DNA from: Maricaulis sp048269565
Lineage (GTDB): Bacteria; Pseudomonadota; Alphaproteobacteria; Caulobacterales; Maricaulaceae
Reading direction: 5' to 3'
DNA length: 64,000 nt
NCBI RefSeq assembly: GCF_048269565.1
Contig: NZ_JBLXIK010000003.1
Location: forward strand, 372,001-436,000
Shown piece after piece: positions 56,420 to 64,000 of the stretch. The position numbers and the translations under genes are program-made. The notes below the pieces were generated by a model. The model had not been told where the DNA came from. It saw only the letters and a list, made by a program, of their open reading frames with translations, and ran no database searches. Position 1 is the stretch's first letter; every line of letters starts with the position of its first letter.

Positions 56420-57219
56420 GACGCAGCCCAGCCCAGTGGCAGAAAACGCTCGGTGATGACCGCAACGATCACCGCCAGCATCAGGGCATCAACCCGGTCG
56501 AGCACACCGCCATGACCGGGGATGAGCGTCCCGGAATCCTTGACGTGAAAACTGCGCTTGAAGATCGACATCGACAAATCTCCCCCGACCGATGCGGTCG
56601 CGACAACCAGCGCGAAAATCGCGACCGGCAGATTGTCGAGCCCGAACATGACACCGGCACCCAGCCCGGCCAGCAGGCCGGCTGCGAGCCCGGCGACAAA
56701 GCCCGACCAGGTCTTGTTGGGACTGGCCTGTGGCAACAGTTTCGGGCCACCGGCCCAGGTCCCGACCAGATAGGCAAAGCTGTCAGCGGCCCAGACAATG
56801 GCGAACAGCAATACCACTGATTTGAGACCATGATCGGGCCCGGCGCGCATCGCCGCCAGCAGGGCCGCGGACAGGGAGACATACAGCACGCCGACCACTT
56901 CGATCGACCAGCCCCGGCGCCAGCGTTCAATGGCGCTGGCCAGCGTTCCGGCCGCGCCCCAGAACACTGCATCCGAGATCTCGGCCTGACCGGCGAGCAG
57001 CACACTGCCCGATGCCGTGGCGCAGGCGATTGCATAGGCCAGCGGCGGCGCGTCGGGATCCGACATCTGGATCCATTCCCACGCCATAGCCGCCGCGAAG
57101 GCGGCGACCCAGGCCGTAAAGGGCAGATCGCCATAGCTCAGCAGGCCGAGGGCGAGCGGGCCAAGCACAAGGGCAGACAGCAAGCGCCGGTTGAAGGCCG
57201 GATCACGCCGCGCCGGCAT
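56416..57219 (-). CDS. cdsA: Phosphatidate cytidylyltransferase
   Basis: This 267-residue membrane enzyme starts at the ATG at 57219, which follows GGAGGCCTTG; it overlaps the uppS 3' end by 17 bp. It has about seven helices and the C-terminal CDS signature SIFKRSFHVKDSGTLIPGHG followed by GVLDR. It makes CDP-diacylglycerol, the precursor of all phospholipids here. Confidence 0.95.
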   Translation of the reverse strand: MPARRDPAFNRRLLSALVLGPLALGLLSYGDLPFTAWVAAFAAAMAWEWIQMSDPDAPPLAYAIACATASGSVLLAGQAEISDAVFWGAAGTLASAIERWRRGWSIEVVGVLYVSLSAALLAAMRAGPDHGLKSVVLLFAIVWAADSFAYLVGTWAGGPKLLPQASPNKTWSGFVAGLAAGLLAGLGAGVMFGLDNLPVAIFALVVATASVGGDLSMSIFKRSFHVKDSGTLIPGHGGVLDRVDALMLAVIVAVITERFLPLGWAAS

Positions 57220-57940
57220 CAAGGCCTCCATAGCGGCGTTCGCGCTGCTGGAAGCTCTCGATCGCGTCCGCCAGGTGTTTCGGCTCGAAATCCGGCCACA
57301 ACACATCGAGGAAAAGCAATTCGGCATAGGCCGCCTGCCACAGCAGGAAATTGGAGATGCGCTGTTCGCCGCTGGTGCGGATCACCAGATCGACATCCGG
57401 CAGGCCCGCGGTATCAAGCCGGGCGGCAAGGGCATCGCTGTCGATGGCATCAGCCTCGATCTCGCCGGCCGCCACGGCGCGGGCCAGTTCGCGGCTGGCG
57501 CGCACGATTTCATCGCGGCCACCATAATTGAACGCGATGGTCAGATGGAAATCCTGATTGTCGCGGGTCCCGGATTCGGCGCGCTCGATGATCGCGCGCA
57601 GCTCGGCGCTGAGATCGTCACGGCGGCCGATAATGCGGATGCGCACGCCGCGGCCCCTGAGGGTCTCAAGATCAGCCTCGACATAGCGGCGCAGCAATTC
57701 GAACAGCGCCCCGACCTCTTCGGCCGGACGGCTCCAGTTCTCGGTGGAAAAGCTGAACAGGGTGAGATGGCGCACGCCCATCTCGCCGGCGGCCTCGACG
57801 ATCCGCCGCACGGCCTCGACACCGCGCGCATGGCCAAATGCCCGCGGGCGGCCCCGTGCCTTCGCCCAGCGGCCATTGCCATCCATAATGATGGCGACAT
57901 GCCTGGGCCCCGGACTGAGAGCAGAGACGTCCTCGCTCAT
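57203..57940 (-). CDS. uppS: Undecaprenyl diphosphate synthase
   Basis: This 245-residue cis-prenyltransferase has the active-site start HVAIIMDGNGRWAKARGRP, then GHARGVEAVRRIVE, FSTENWSRP and the C-terminal DLVIRTSGEQRISNFLLWQ. It makes the C55 lipid carrier for peptidoglycan and O-antigen. It is followed by cdsA. Confidence 0.96.
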   Translation of the reverse strand: MSEDVSALSPGPRHVAIIMDGNGRWAKARGRPRAFGHARGVEAVRRIVEAAGEMGVRHLTLFSFSTENWSRPAEEVGALFELLRRYVEADLETLRGRGVRIRIIGRRDDLSAELRAIIERAESGTRDNQDFHLTIAFNYGGRDEIVRASRELARAVAAGEIEADAIDSDALAARLDTAGLPDVDLVIRTSGEQRISNFLLWQAAYAELLFLDVLWPDFEPKHLADAIESFQQRERRYGGLDAGAA

Positions 57941-57965
57941 GGTCTCGCTCCGCAGTGCAGGCCGA

Positions 57966-58532
57966 TCAAACCTGCATGATCTCTTCTTGCTTGGCCTTCA
58001 GGCTCTCATCGATGCGCTTGATCGCATCGTCGGTCAACTTCTGCACATCCTCGGCGAAGGACTTCTGCTCGTCCTCGGACAGCACACCGTCCTTCTCGAG
58101 CTTCTTGAGGCCGTCCATGCCGTCGCGGCGCACATTGCGCACGGCGATGCGGGCCTGTTCGGCATAATTGCCGGCCAGCTTGGCGATCTCGGCGCGGCGC
58201 TCCTCATTGAGCGGCGGAATCGGGATGCGCAGCATCTGGCCTTCCATGATCGGATTGAGCCCGAGCGGTGAGTTGCGGATCGCCTTGTCGACGGCCGGCG
58301 CCAGGGCCCGGTCCCAGACCGAGACGGTGATCATGCGCGATTCCGGCACCGAGACGGTGGCCAGCTGTGTCAGCGGCGTCGGCGAGCCATAGGCCTCGAC
58401 CCGGATCGGCTCGAGCAGGCCGGCGCTGGCGCGCCCGGTCCGCAAGCCCGCGAATTCCTTGCGCAGGGAATCAACCGCACCGCTCATGCGGCGTTTCAGG
58501 TCATCCTCGTCGTAATCGGTCGCGTCGCTCAT
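57966..58532 (-). CDS. frr: Ribosome recycling factor
   Basis: This 188-residue protein has typical RRF features: SLRKEFAGLRTGRASAGLLE, VWDRALAPAVDKAIRNSPLG and VRNVRRDGMDGLKKLEKDG. It splits post-termination ribosomes with EF-G. It lies between pyrH and uppS. Confidence 0.97.
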   Translation of the reverse strand: MSDATDYDEDDLKRRMSGAVDSLRKEFAGLRTGRASAGLLEPIRVEAYGSPTPLTQLATVSVPESRMITVSVWDRALAPAVDKAIRNSPLGLNPIMEGQMLRIPIPPLNEERRAEIAKLAGNYAEQARIAVRNVRRDGMDGLKKLEKDGVLSEDEQKSFAEDVQKLTDDAIKRIDESLKAKQEEIMQV

Positions 58533-58551
58533 GGCTCTGCCTTCTTTGAAG

Positions 58552-59331
58552 TTAGTCGCGGGTCGCGGTTTCGGACCGGACCTTGCCGATCACGGTGCAA
58601 ACGCCCCGTCCGTGCAACACATTCACCAGCCCGCCGGGCTGATGGATGTCAAACACCACGATCGGAATTGCATTCTCGCGCATCAGCGAGACTGCCGAGG
58701 CATCCATCACTTTCAGATCGCGTGACAGCACGTCGAGATAATCGAGCTGGTCATAGCGCTCGGCATCGGGGTGAGTCTTGGGATCGGCACTGTAGACGCC
58801 GTCCACCTGGGTGCCCTTGAACAGGGCGTCGCAACCCATTTCGGCCGCGCGCAGGGCAGCGGCCGTGTCGGTTGTGAAATAGGGATTGCCGGTTCCCGCC
58901 GCAAAGATGACGACGCGGCCCTTCTCCATATGCCGCATGGCGCGGCGCCGGATATAGGGTTCGCACACAGTCGTCATCGGAATGGCGGACTGAACCCGGG
59001 TCTGGACGCCAATACGCTCCAGCGAGCTCTGCATCGCCAGCGCGTTCATCACCGTGGCGAGCATGCCCATATAGTCGGCCGCCGTGCGGTCCATCCCCTT
59101 GGCCGCGCCGGACAGGCCACGGAAGATATTGCCGCCGCCGATCACCAGGCAGACCTGGACGCCGGATGCGACCGCATCGGCGACCTGGCCGGATATATGG
59201 CTGGCGGTTTCGAGATCAATACCATTGGTGCGGGCGCCCATCAGGGCTTCACCGGACACTTTGAGAAGCACGCGGCGAAAACGCGGCGTGGCTTCGGGGC
59301 GCTGAGGCGAGGATGAAGATGAATCGGTCAC
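58552..59331 (-). CDS. pyrH: Uridylate kinase
   Basis: This 259-residue amino-acid-kinase-fold UMP kinase has RVLLKVSGEALMG, the glycine-rich VIGGGNIFRGL, MNALAMQSSLE and the C-terminal VVFDIHQPGGLVNVLHG. It makes UDP for the nucleotide sugars and CTP pathway. It starts 54 bp downstream of tsf, just beyond a hairpin. Confidence 0.97.
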   Translation of the reverse strand: MTDSSSSSPQRPEATPRFRRVLLKVSGEALMGARTNGIDLETASHISGQVADAVASGVQVCLVIGGGNIFRGLSGAAKGMDRTAADYMGMLATVMNALAMQSSLERIGVQTRVQSAIPMTTVCEPYIRRRAMRHMEKGRVVIFAAGTGNPYFTTDTAAALRAAEMGCDALFKGTQVDGVYSADPKTHPDAERYDQLDYLDVLSRDLKVMDASAVSLMRENAIPIVVFDIHQPGGLVNVLHGRGVCTVIGKVRSETATRD

Positions 59332-59348
59332 GAGCGCAGCATATACAA

Positions 59349-59376
59349 AGCGCCGGCGCTTGAAAGCGCCGGCGCT
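59349..59376 (-). terminator. GC-rich hairpin between tsf and pyrH, attenuator-like
   Basis: Two copies of AGCGCCGGCGCT (59349-59360 and 59365-59376) form a 12-bp stem with a TGAA-type loop. Reading in the direction of transcription (minus), the stem is followed by TTTGTATAT. It may cause partial termination, lowering pyrH and downstream expression relative to rpsB-tsf. Confidence 0.55.
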
Positions 59377-59385
59377 CCGTTATTC

Positions 59386-60324
59386 TCAGGCTTTGCCACT
59401 TGCCGCAGCGACTTCTGCAGCAAAGTCTTCTTCGGGACCCTTGTCGACGCCTTCACCAAGCGCCATGCGCTCGAAGCCGGTGATTTCGATCGGGGCACCG
59501 AGTTCAGCAGCCGCATCGGCCACCACTTTTTCAATCGTACGGTCGGGATCCATCACGAAGACCTGCTTCATCAGCACGACTTCTTCGAAGAATTTCCGGA
59601 TCCGGCCTTCGACCATTTTCTCGACGATATTTTCCGGCTTGCCGGAAGCACGGGCCTGGGCAGCGAAAACTTCGCGTTCCTTGTCGACGATCGCGGCATC
59701 GACGCCATCGACATCAACCGAGAGCGCGACAGCCGGGGCGCCGGCAGCGATGTGCATCGCGATTTTGCGGCCGAGTTCGGCCAGCTTTTCAGCATCGCCG
59801 GTCGATTTGAGACCGACGATCACGCCAAGCGCGCCCATACCGTCGACGACAGCATTGTGGACATAGCTGGCGACAACGCCCGGATTGGCCGTGACCAAAG
59901 CGGCGCGGCGCAGGGACATGTTTTCGCCAATCGTCGCGATCAGATTGGTCAGGTGGTCGTCGACCGTGGCACCGGACGCCATGGCCGCAGCCTTGATCGC
60001 GTCGACATCATTGCCGGCCGACAGGGCCAGTTTGGCAATTTCACCGGCGGTGGCCTGGAAGGCGGTGTTGCGGGCAACGAAGTCGGTCTCGGAATTGAGC
60101 TCGACAACAGCGCCGGTCGAACCGTCAGTCGCCACGGCAACCAGACCTTCCGCAGCGATGCGGTCAGCCTTCTTGGCGGCTTTCGACAGACCATTCTTGC
60201 GCAGCCAATCCATCGAGGCTTCGAGGTCGCCGCCATTTTCGGTCAGCGCCTTCTTGCAATCCATCATGCCTACGCCGGTCTTCTCGCGCAGTTCCTTCAC
60301 GAGAGCAGCAGTAATCGCAGCCAT
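59386..60324 (-). CDS. tsf: Translation elongation factor Ts
   Basis: This 312-residue protein has the UBA-like start VKELREKTGVGMMDCKKAL, LNSETDFVARN and two dimerisation-fold halves. It recycles EF-Tu by exchanging GDP. It is next to rpsB, the universal bacterial order. Confidence 0.97.
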   Translation of the reverse strand: MAAITAALVKELREKTGVGMMDCKKALTENGGDLEASMDWLRKNGLSKAAKKADRIAAEGLVAVATDGSTGAVVELNSETDFVARNTAFQATAGEIAKLALSAGNDVDAIKAAAMASGATVDDHLTNLIATIGENMSLRRAALVTANPGVVASYVHNAVVDGMGALGVIVGLKSTGDAEKLAELGRKIAMHIAAGAPAVALSVDVDGVDAAIVDKEREVFAAQARASGKPENIVEKMVEGRIRKFFEEVVLMKQVFVMDPDRTIEKVVADAAAELGAPIEITGFERMALGEGVDKGPEEDFAAEVAAASGKA

Positions 60325-60359
60325 CGGTATCTCCTGGGTCTTGTGGTGTGATCGAGGCT

Positions 60360-61205
60360 TTACGCTTCGGTCTTGTCAGATTCGGACGACGTGTCGGTGA
60401 CAGCGTCGGCAGCGGCAGCAGCCTCGGGGGCCGCGGCTTCGGTAGCGGTCTCTTCGACCAGCACTTCAACCGGCGCTTCGGCTTCACCGATATCGACGCC
60501 CATCGCCATCTGGCTGTCGGTCATGCCATCAAGAACGGCATCGGCAATCAGGTCGCAATACAGGGCGATCGCGCGGCTGGCATCGTCATTGCCCGGGATT
60601 GGCATGTCGATCAGGTCCGGATCGGAATTGCTGTCGAGGATGGCGATCACGGGAATGCCGAGCTTCTTGGCTTCCAGGATGGCAATCGCTTCCTTGTTGG
60701 TGTCGATCACGAACATCAGGTCCGGCACGCCGCCCATGTCCTTGATCCCGCCGAGCGAGCGTTCGAGCTTGTCGCGCTCGCGGGTCAGCATCAGCTGTTC
60801 TTTCTTGGTCAGACCGCCGAGGCCGCCTTCGCTGTCGAACATGCTTTCCAGTTCACGCAGGCGCGCGATGGAAAACGAGATGGTGCGCCAGTTGGTCAGC
60901 GTGCCGCCGAGCCAGCGGTGGTTGACGTAATACTGGGCGCAGCGCTTGGCGGCGAGCGCCAGCGGCTCGGAGGCCTGGCGCTTGGTGCCGACGAACAGCA
61001 CGCGTCCACCCTTGGCAGCCGTATCGCGCACTTTCACCAGGGCCTGGTGCAGCAGCGGAACGGTTTGCGACAGATCGAGAATGTGAATGTTGGAGCGGGC
61101 GCCGAAGATGTAATCTTTCATCTTCGGGTTCCAGCGGTGGGTCTGGTGACCAAAGTGACAGCCAGCTTCCAGGAGCTGACGCATGGAGAATTCAGGGAGT
61201 GCCAT
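60360..61205 (-). CDS. rpsB: 30S ribosomal protein S2
   Basis: The start is at the ATG at 61205 (MALPEFSMRQLLEAGCHFG); the frame is open upstream but without homology. The 281-residue S2 has HFGHQTHRWNPKMKDYIFG, NHRWLGGTLTNWRTI and a 40-residue acidic Ala/Glu/Val C-terminal tail typical of alphaproteobacterial S2. It probably shares a transcript with tsf. Confidence 0.97.
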   Translation of the reverse strand: MALPEFSMRQLLEAGCHFGHQTHRWNPKMKDYIFGARSNIHILDLSQTVPLLHQALVKVRDTAAKGGRVLFVGTKRQASEPLALAAKRCAQYYVNHRWLGGTLTNWRTISFSIARLRELESMFDSEGGLGGLTKKEQLMLTRERDKLERSLGGIKDMGGVPDLMFVIDTNKEAIAILEAKKLGIPVIAILDSNSDPDLIDMPIPGNDDASRAIALYCDLIADAVLDGMTDSQMAMGVDIGEAEAPVEVLVEETATEAAAPEAAAAADAVTDTSSESDKTEA

Positions 61206-61384
61206 CGATAATATCCTTTTTCCGGTTGGCCTCCACGGAGCGGAGCCGCCCGACGTCGGACGGCACCGGAGCGAAAGATTTTGACACCTTCCGAGCTCCG
61301 CGTGCGGGATGGCGCGGCTTATACGTTTGAAGTGGTGCAATAGCAAGCGGTGCAACAGCTCAACACCACAGCCGGGCCCGTCGC

Positions 61385-64000
61385 CTAGACCGTCTCGACC
61401 GAGGCAACGCCGGGAACCGCTTTCAGCGCCGCCTGCACGGCCGCATCGGCGCAATGCCGTCCGGCCAGTTTCAGCTCGACCTCGCCGCCATCGCCGAGCG
61501 GCACCAGCAGCTGCACCACCGCCCGGCGCTTGGCCTCCGGACGGGTATCGGCCCGCTCCATCCGCACTTGGATGCCGGCCAGCGCCTTGGCATTATCGAG
61601 CCGGATACGCAGCCCGTCGGCGGAGTGTTGCAGGTCGAGCGCCTCGAGCCGGTCGGCAAACAGGCTGATCTGGTCGTCACGGGAATCGACGCGGCAATTG
61701 ACCAGGACCGGCGTGCCGGTCTCGAGAAGATCGCGCGAGGCCTGCAGCAGTTCGGAGGCGAGAAAGACCTCAAATTCGCCGGTCGGGTCCGACAGGGTCA
61801 GCCAGGCGAAACGCTCGCCATTCTTGTTGGAAACCCGTTCCTGGCGCCGCCGCACCACGCCGGCCATCCGCAGCGCCGTCGCCCCGTCGGCGACCCGCCC
61901 CGGCGCCTCGGCATGGAAAACCACGCCGCGGCTGGCCAATTGCTCGCTGAGATCATCGAGCGGGTGGCCGGAGAGATAAAAGCCAATCGCCGCGAGTTCC
62001 GCGTCCAGCCGCTGGGTGGCGGTCCAGGGTTCGCGATCGGGGATCACCGGCCGCGCCAGCGCCGCATCGCTATCGCCGCCGCCAAACAGGCTCGCCTGGG
62101 CGCTCTCGCGCTGTTCGCTCGCGTGCTGGGCCATCGAGATCAGCGTTTCGGCGGCGCCGAACACCCGCGCCCGGTCGGGATCGAGGCTGTCGAAGGCCCC
62201 GGCTCGCGCCAGATTTTCAAACGTGCGCTTGTTGACGTCGCGCGGATCGATGCGTTCGGCGAAATCATACAGGTCCTTGAACGGGCCATTGGCCGTCCGC
62301 TCCTCGACGATGTGCTCCATCGCGGCAAAGCCGACATTGCGGATGGCGCCGAGGGCGAAGCGGATCGTGCCCTCCTCGACGGTGAAGTCGGCGCCGGACG
62401 CGTTCACATCCGGCGGCCGCACCTCGATCTTCATCCGGCGGATTTCCTGGAAGAAGGCGGAGAGCTTGTCGGTATTGGCGCGGTCGAGCGACATCAGCCC
62501 GGCCATGAACTCGACCGGGTAATTGGCTTTCAGGAAAGCGGTGCGATAGGCGATCAGGGCATAGGCGGCGGCGTGGGACTTGTTGAAGCCATAGCCGGCG
62601 AACTCGGCCACCAGTTCGAAGATATAACCGGCCTGGGTGCGGTTGACGCCGCGCCCTTCGGCACCCTCGAGGAAACGGGCTTTCTGCTTGTCCATCTCCT
62701 CCTTTTTCTTCTTGCCCATGGCGCGGCGCAGCAGATCGGCCTCGCCGAGCGAATAGCCCGACAGGATCTGGGCGATCTGCATCACCTGTTCCTGGTAGAT
62801 GATGACGCCATAGGTCTCCTGCAGCACGCCCTCGAGATCGGGGTGCAGGCAATCGACTTCGGCGCGGCCGAACTTGCGGTCGACATAGACGTCGATATTT
62901 TTCATCGGGCCGGGACGGTAGAGCGAGATCAGCGCGATCAGATCCTCGATCAGATCCGGCTTCATCTTCTTGAGCGTGTCGCGCATGCCGGTGGATTCCA
63001 GCTGGAACACGCCGATGGCATGGCCCGAGGCCAGCAGTTCGAAGGTCGCGGCATCGTCGAAGGCGATATGTTCCAGATCGGGCACGTCCTTGCCGGCGAC
63101 GGCGACATATTGCAGGGCGCGGGCGATCACGGTCAGGGTTTTCAGGCCGAGGAAGTCGAACTTCACCAGGCCGGCCGGCTCGACCCATTTCATGTTGAAC
63201 TGGGTGGCGGGAATGTCCGAGCGCGGGTCGCGATAGAGCGGCACCATTTCATGCAGCGGCCGGTCACCGATCACGACACCGGCGGCGTGGGTCGAGGCGT
63301 TTCGGAAAAAGCCCTCCAGCTTCAACGCCACCTCCAGCAGCGCCGCCACCGACGGATCATTGCGCTGCATTTCCTTCAGCCGCGGCTCGAGATCGAGCGC
63401 CTGGCCCAGCGTCACCGGATTGGCCGGGTTGGCGGGGACCATCTTGGCGAGTCGGTCGACCATGCCGAGCGGCATTTGCAGCACGCGGCCGACATCACGC
63501 ACGACGGCGCGCGCCTGCAAGGTTCCGAAGGTGATGATCTGGGCAACGCGGTCGGCGCCATAGCGCTCCTGCACATAGCGGATCACCTCGCCGCGCCGTT
63601 CCTGGCAGAAATCGACGTCGAAATCGGGCATCGAGACCCGTTCCGGATTGAGGAAGCGCTCGAACAGCAGACCGAAGCGCAAGGGATCGAGATCGGTAAT
63701 CGTCAGCGAATAGGCGACCAGCGAGCCGGCCCCGGAGCCCCGGCCCGGCCCGACCGGGATATCGTGCTGCTTGGCCCACTGGATGAAGTCCGAAACGATC
63801 AGGAAATAGCCGGGAAAGCCCATCTCCTTGATGACATTGAGCTCGAAATCGAGCCGGGCGCGATAGTCTTCCTCGGGCGCGGCATCGGCGCCGGCCGCCA
63901 GACGCGCCGTGAGACCCTCATGCGCCCGCGCGGTGAGCTCATCGCCCTCATCGCGGCCGGCCTCGGTGGGAAAGCTTGGCAGGATCGGCGCGTGGGTGCG
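61385..64000 (-). CDS. dnaE: DNA polymerase III alpha subunit, C-terminal part (N-terminus off the right edge)
   Basis: The reading frame is open to the right edge, so about 871 residues of the C-terminal portion are seen. Key segments are MGFPGYFLIVSDFIQWAKQ, PGRGSGAGSLVAYSL and the catalytic-Asp motif MPDFDVDFCQERR. These are followed by the helix-hairpin-helix-like segment near NKRTFENLARAGAFDSL and the C-terminal OB-fold/tau-binding region. The PHP domain lies outside the window. It is the main replicative polymerase and the gene upstream of rpsB here. Confidence 0.97.
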   Translation of the reverse strand, partial: RTHAPILPSFPTEAGRDEGDELTARAHEGLTARLAAGADAAPEEDYRARLDFELNVIKEMGFPGYFLIVSDFIQWAKQHDIPVGPGRGSGAGSLVAYSLTITDLDPLRFGLLFERFLNPERVSMPDFDVDFCQERRGEVIRYVQERYGADRVAQIITFGTLQARAVVRDVGRVLQMPLGMVDRLAKMVPANPANPVTLGQALDLEPRLKEMQRNDPSVAALLEVALKLEGFFRNASTHAAGVVIGDRPLHEMVPLYRDPRSDIPATQFNMKWVEPAGLVKFDFLGLKTLTVIARALQYVAVAGKDVPDLEHIAFDDAATFELLASGHAIGVFQLESTGMRDTLKKMKPDLIEDLIALISLYRPGPMKNIDVYVDRKFGRAEVDCLHPDLEGVLQETYGVIIYQEQVMQIAQILSGYSLGEADLLRRAMGKKKKEEMDKQKARFLEGAEGRGVNRTQAGYIFELVAEFAGYGFNKSHAAAYALIAYRTAFLKANYPVEFMAGLMSLDRANTDKLSAFFQEIRRMKIEVRPPDVNASGADFTVEEGTIRFALGAIRNVGFAAMEHIVEERTANGPFKDLYDFAERIDPRDVNKRTFENLARAGAFDSLDPDRARVFGAAETLISMAQHASEQRESAQASLFGGGDSDAALARPVIPDREPWTATQRLDAELAAIGFYLSGHPLDDLSEQLASRGVVFHAEAPGRVADGATALRMAGVVRRRQERVSNKNGERFAWLTLSDPTGEFEVFLASELLQASRDLLETGTPVLVNCRVDSRDDQISLFADRLEALDLQHSADGLRIRLDNAKALAGIQVRMERADTRPEAKRRAVVQLLVPLGDGGEVELKLAGRHCADAAVQAALKAVPGVASVETV

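Overview
The window is GC-rich bacterial chromosome from an alphaproteobacterium. Gene content and order point to the Caulobacterales/Hyphomonadales side of that class, possibly a Maricaulis-like marine, stalked-type bacterium. The evidence is a split E1 pyruvate dehydrogenase whose E1-beta carries its own lipoyl domain, the eno - ftsB - pdhA - pdhB - pdhC order, a LexA gene preceded by an alphaproteobacterial GAAC-N7-GAAC box, LpxI instead of LpxH, and an acidic C-terminal tail on S2. The genus is an inference. Nearly all of the window is core metabolism and envelope genes. I see no prophage, CRISPR array, intact insertion sequence, tRNA or rRNA.

Layout. (1) 1-9.5 kb: the 5' end of lipA leaves the window on the left. 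Next come a membrane diguanylate cyclase, a DUF6702 + M1 peptidase pair, and a cluster of three related beta-solenoid (polymer-forming, bactofilin-like) surface proteins around an Aas-like acyl-activating enzyme. (2) 9.6-22.3 kb: a mostly minus-strand block built round central carbon metabolism: lpd, several small oxygenase/cupin/thioesterase genes, pdhC, a GFA-family gene, pdhB, an NTF2-like gene, pdhA, ftsB, a methyltransferase, enolase and rpmF. (3) 22.3-25.7 kb: a repeat-rich island with a divergent NmrA-like reductase/LysR pair and two long stretches without genes. (4) 25.7-31.8 kb: an aromatic amino-acid decarboxylase, a DUF2807 protein, pyrG, secG, a degenerate response regulator and tpiA. 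(5) 32-41 kb: a PpiD-like folding factor joined to trpE, a YibQ-type deacetylase, trpG, an HTH gene, trpD, trpC and SOS-boxed lexA. (6) 41.7-46.7 kb: comEC, gltX and gltA, ending in a clear terminator. (7) 46.7-64 kb: one long minus-strand envelope/translation cluster. In transcription order it is dnaE, rpsB, tsf, pyrH, frr, uppS, cdsA, dxr, rseP, bamA, skp, lpxD, fabZ, lpxA, lpxI, lpxB, and many junctions overlap by 1-8 bp.

How the genes fit together: eno and the PDH complex feed acetyl-CoA to citrate synthase. LipA makes the lipoyl cofactor carried by PdhB, PdhC and their partners. uppS/cdsA/dxr supply undecaprenyl and phospholipid precursors, lpxA-D/I/B with fabZ build lipid A, and bamA/skp/rseP/ppiD assemble and police the outer membrane.

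Most interesting points: a 118-bp palindromic repeat lies in frame in the interdomain linkers of both PdhB and PdhC, and related repeats occur in intergenic DNA. The beta-solenoid gene group separates lpd from lipA. One response-regulator receiver domain has Glu in place of the phospho-acceptor Asp. Several large perfect inverted repeats frame the LysR island. Three convergent gene pairs each share a 4-bp stop-codon overlap. I did not find a clearly new defence or mobile system.
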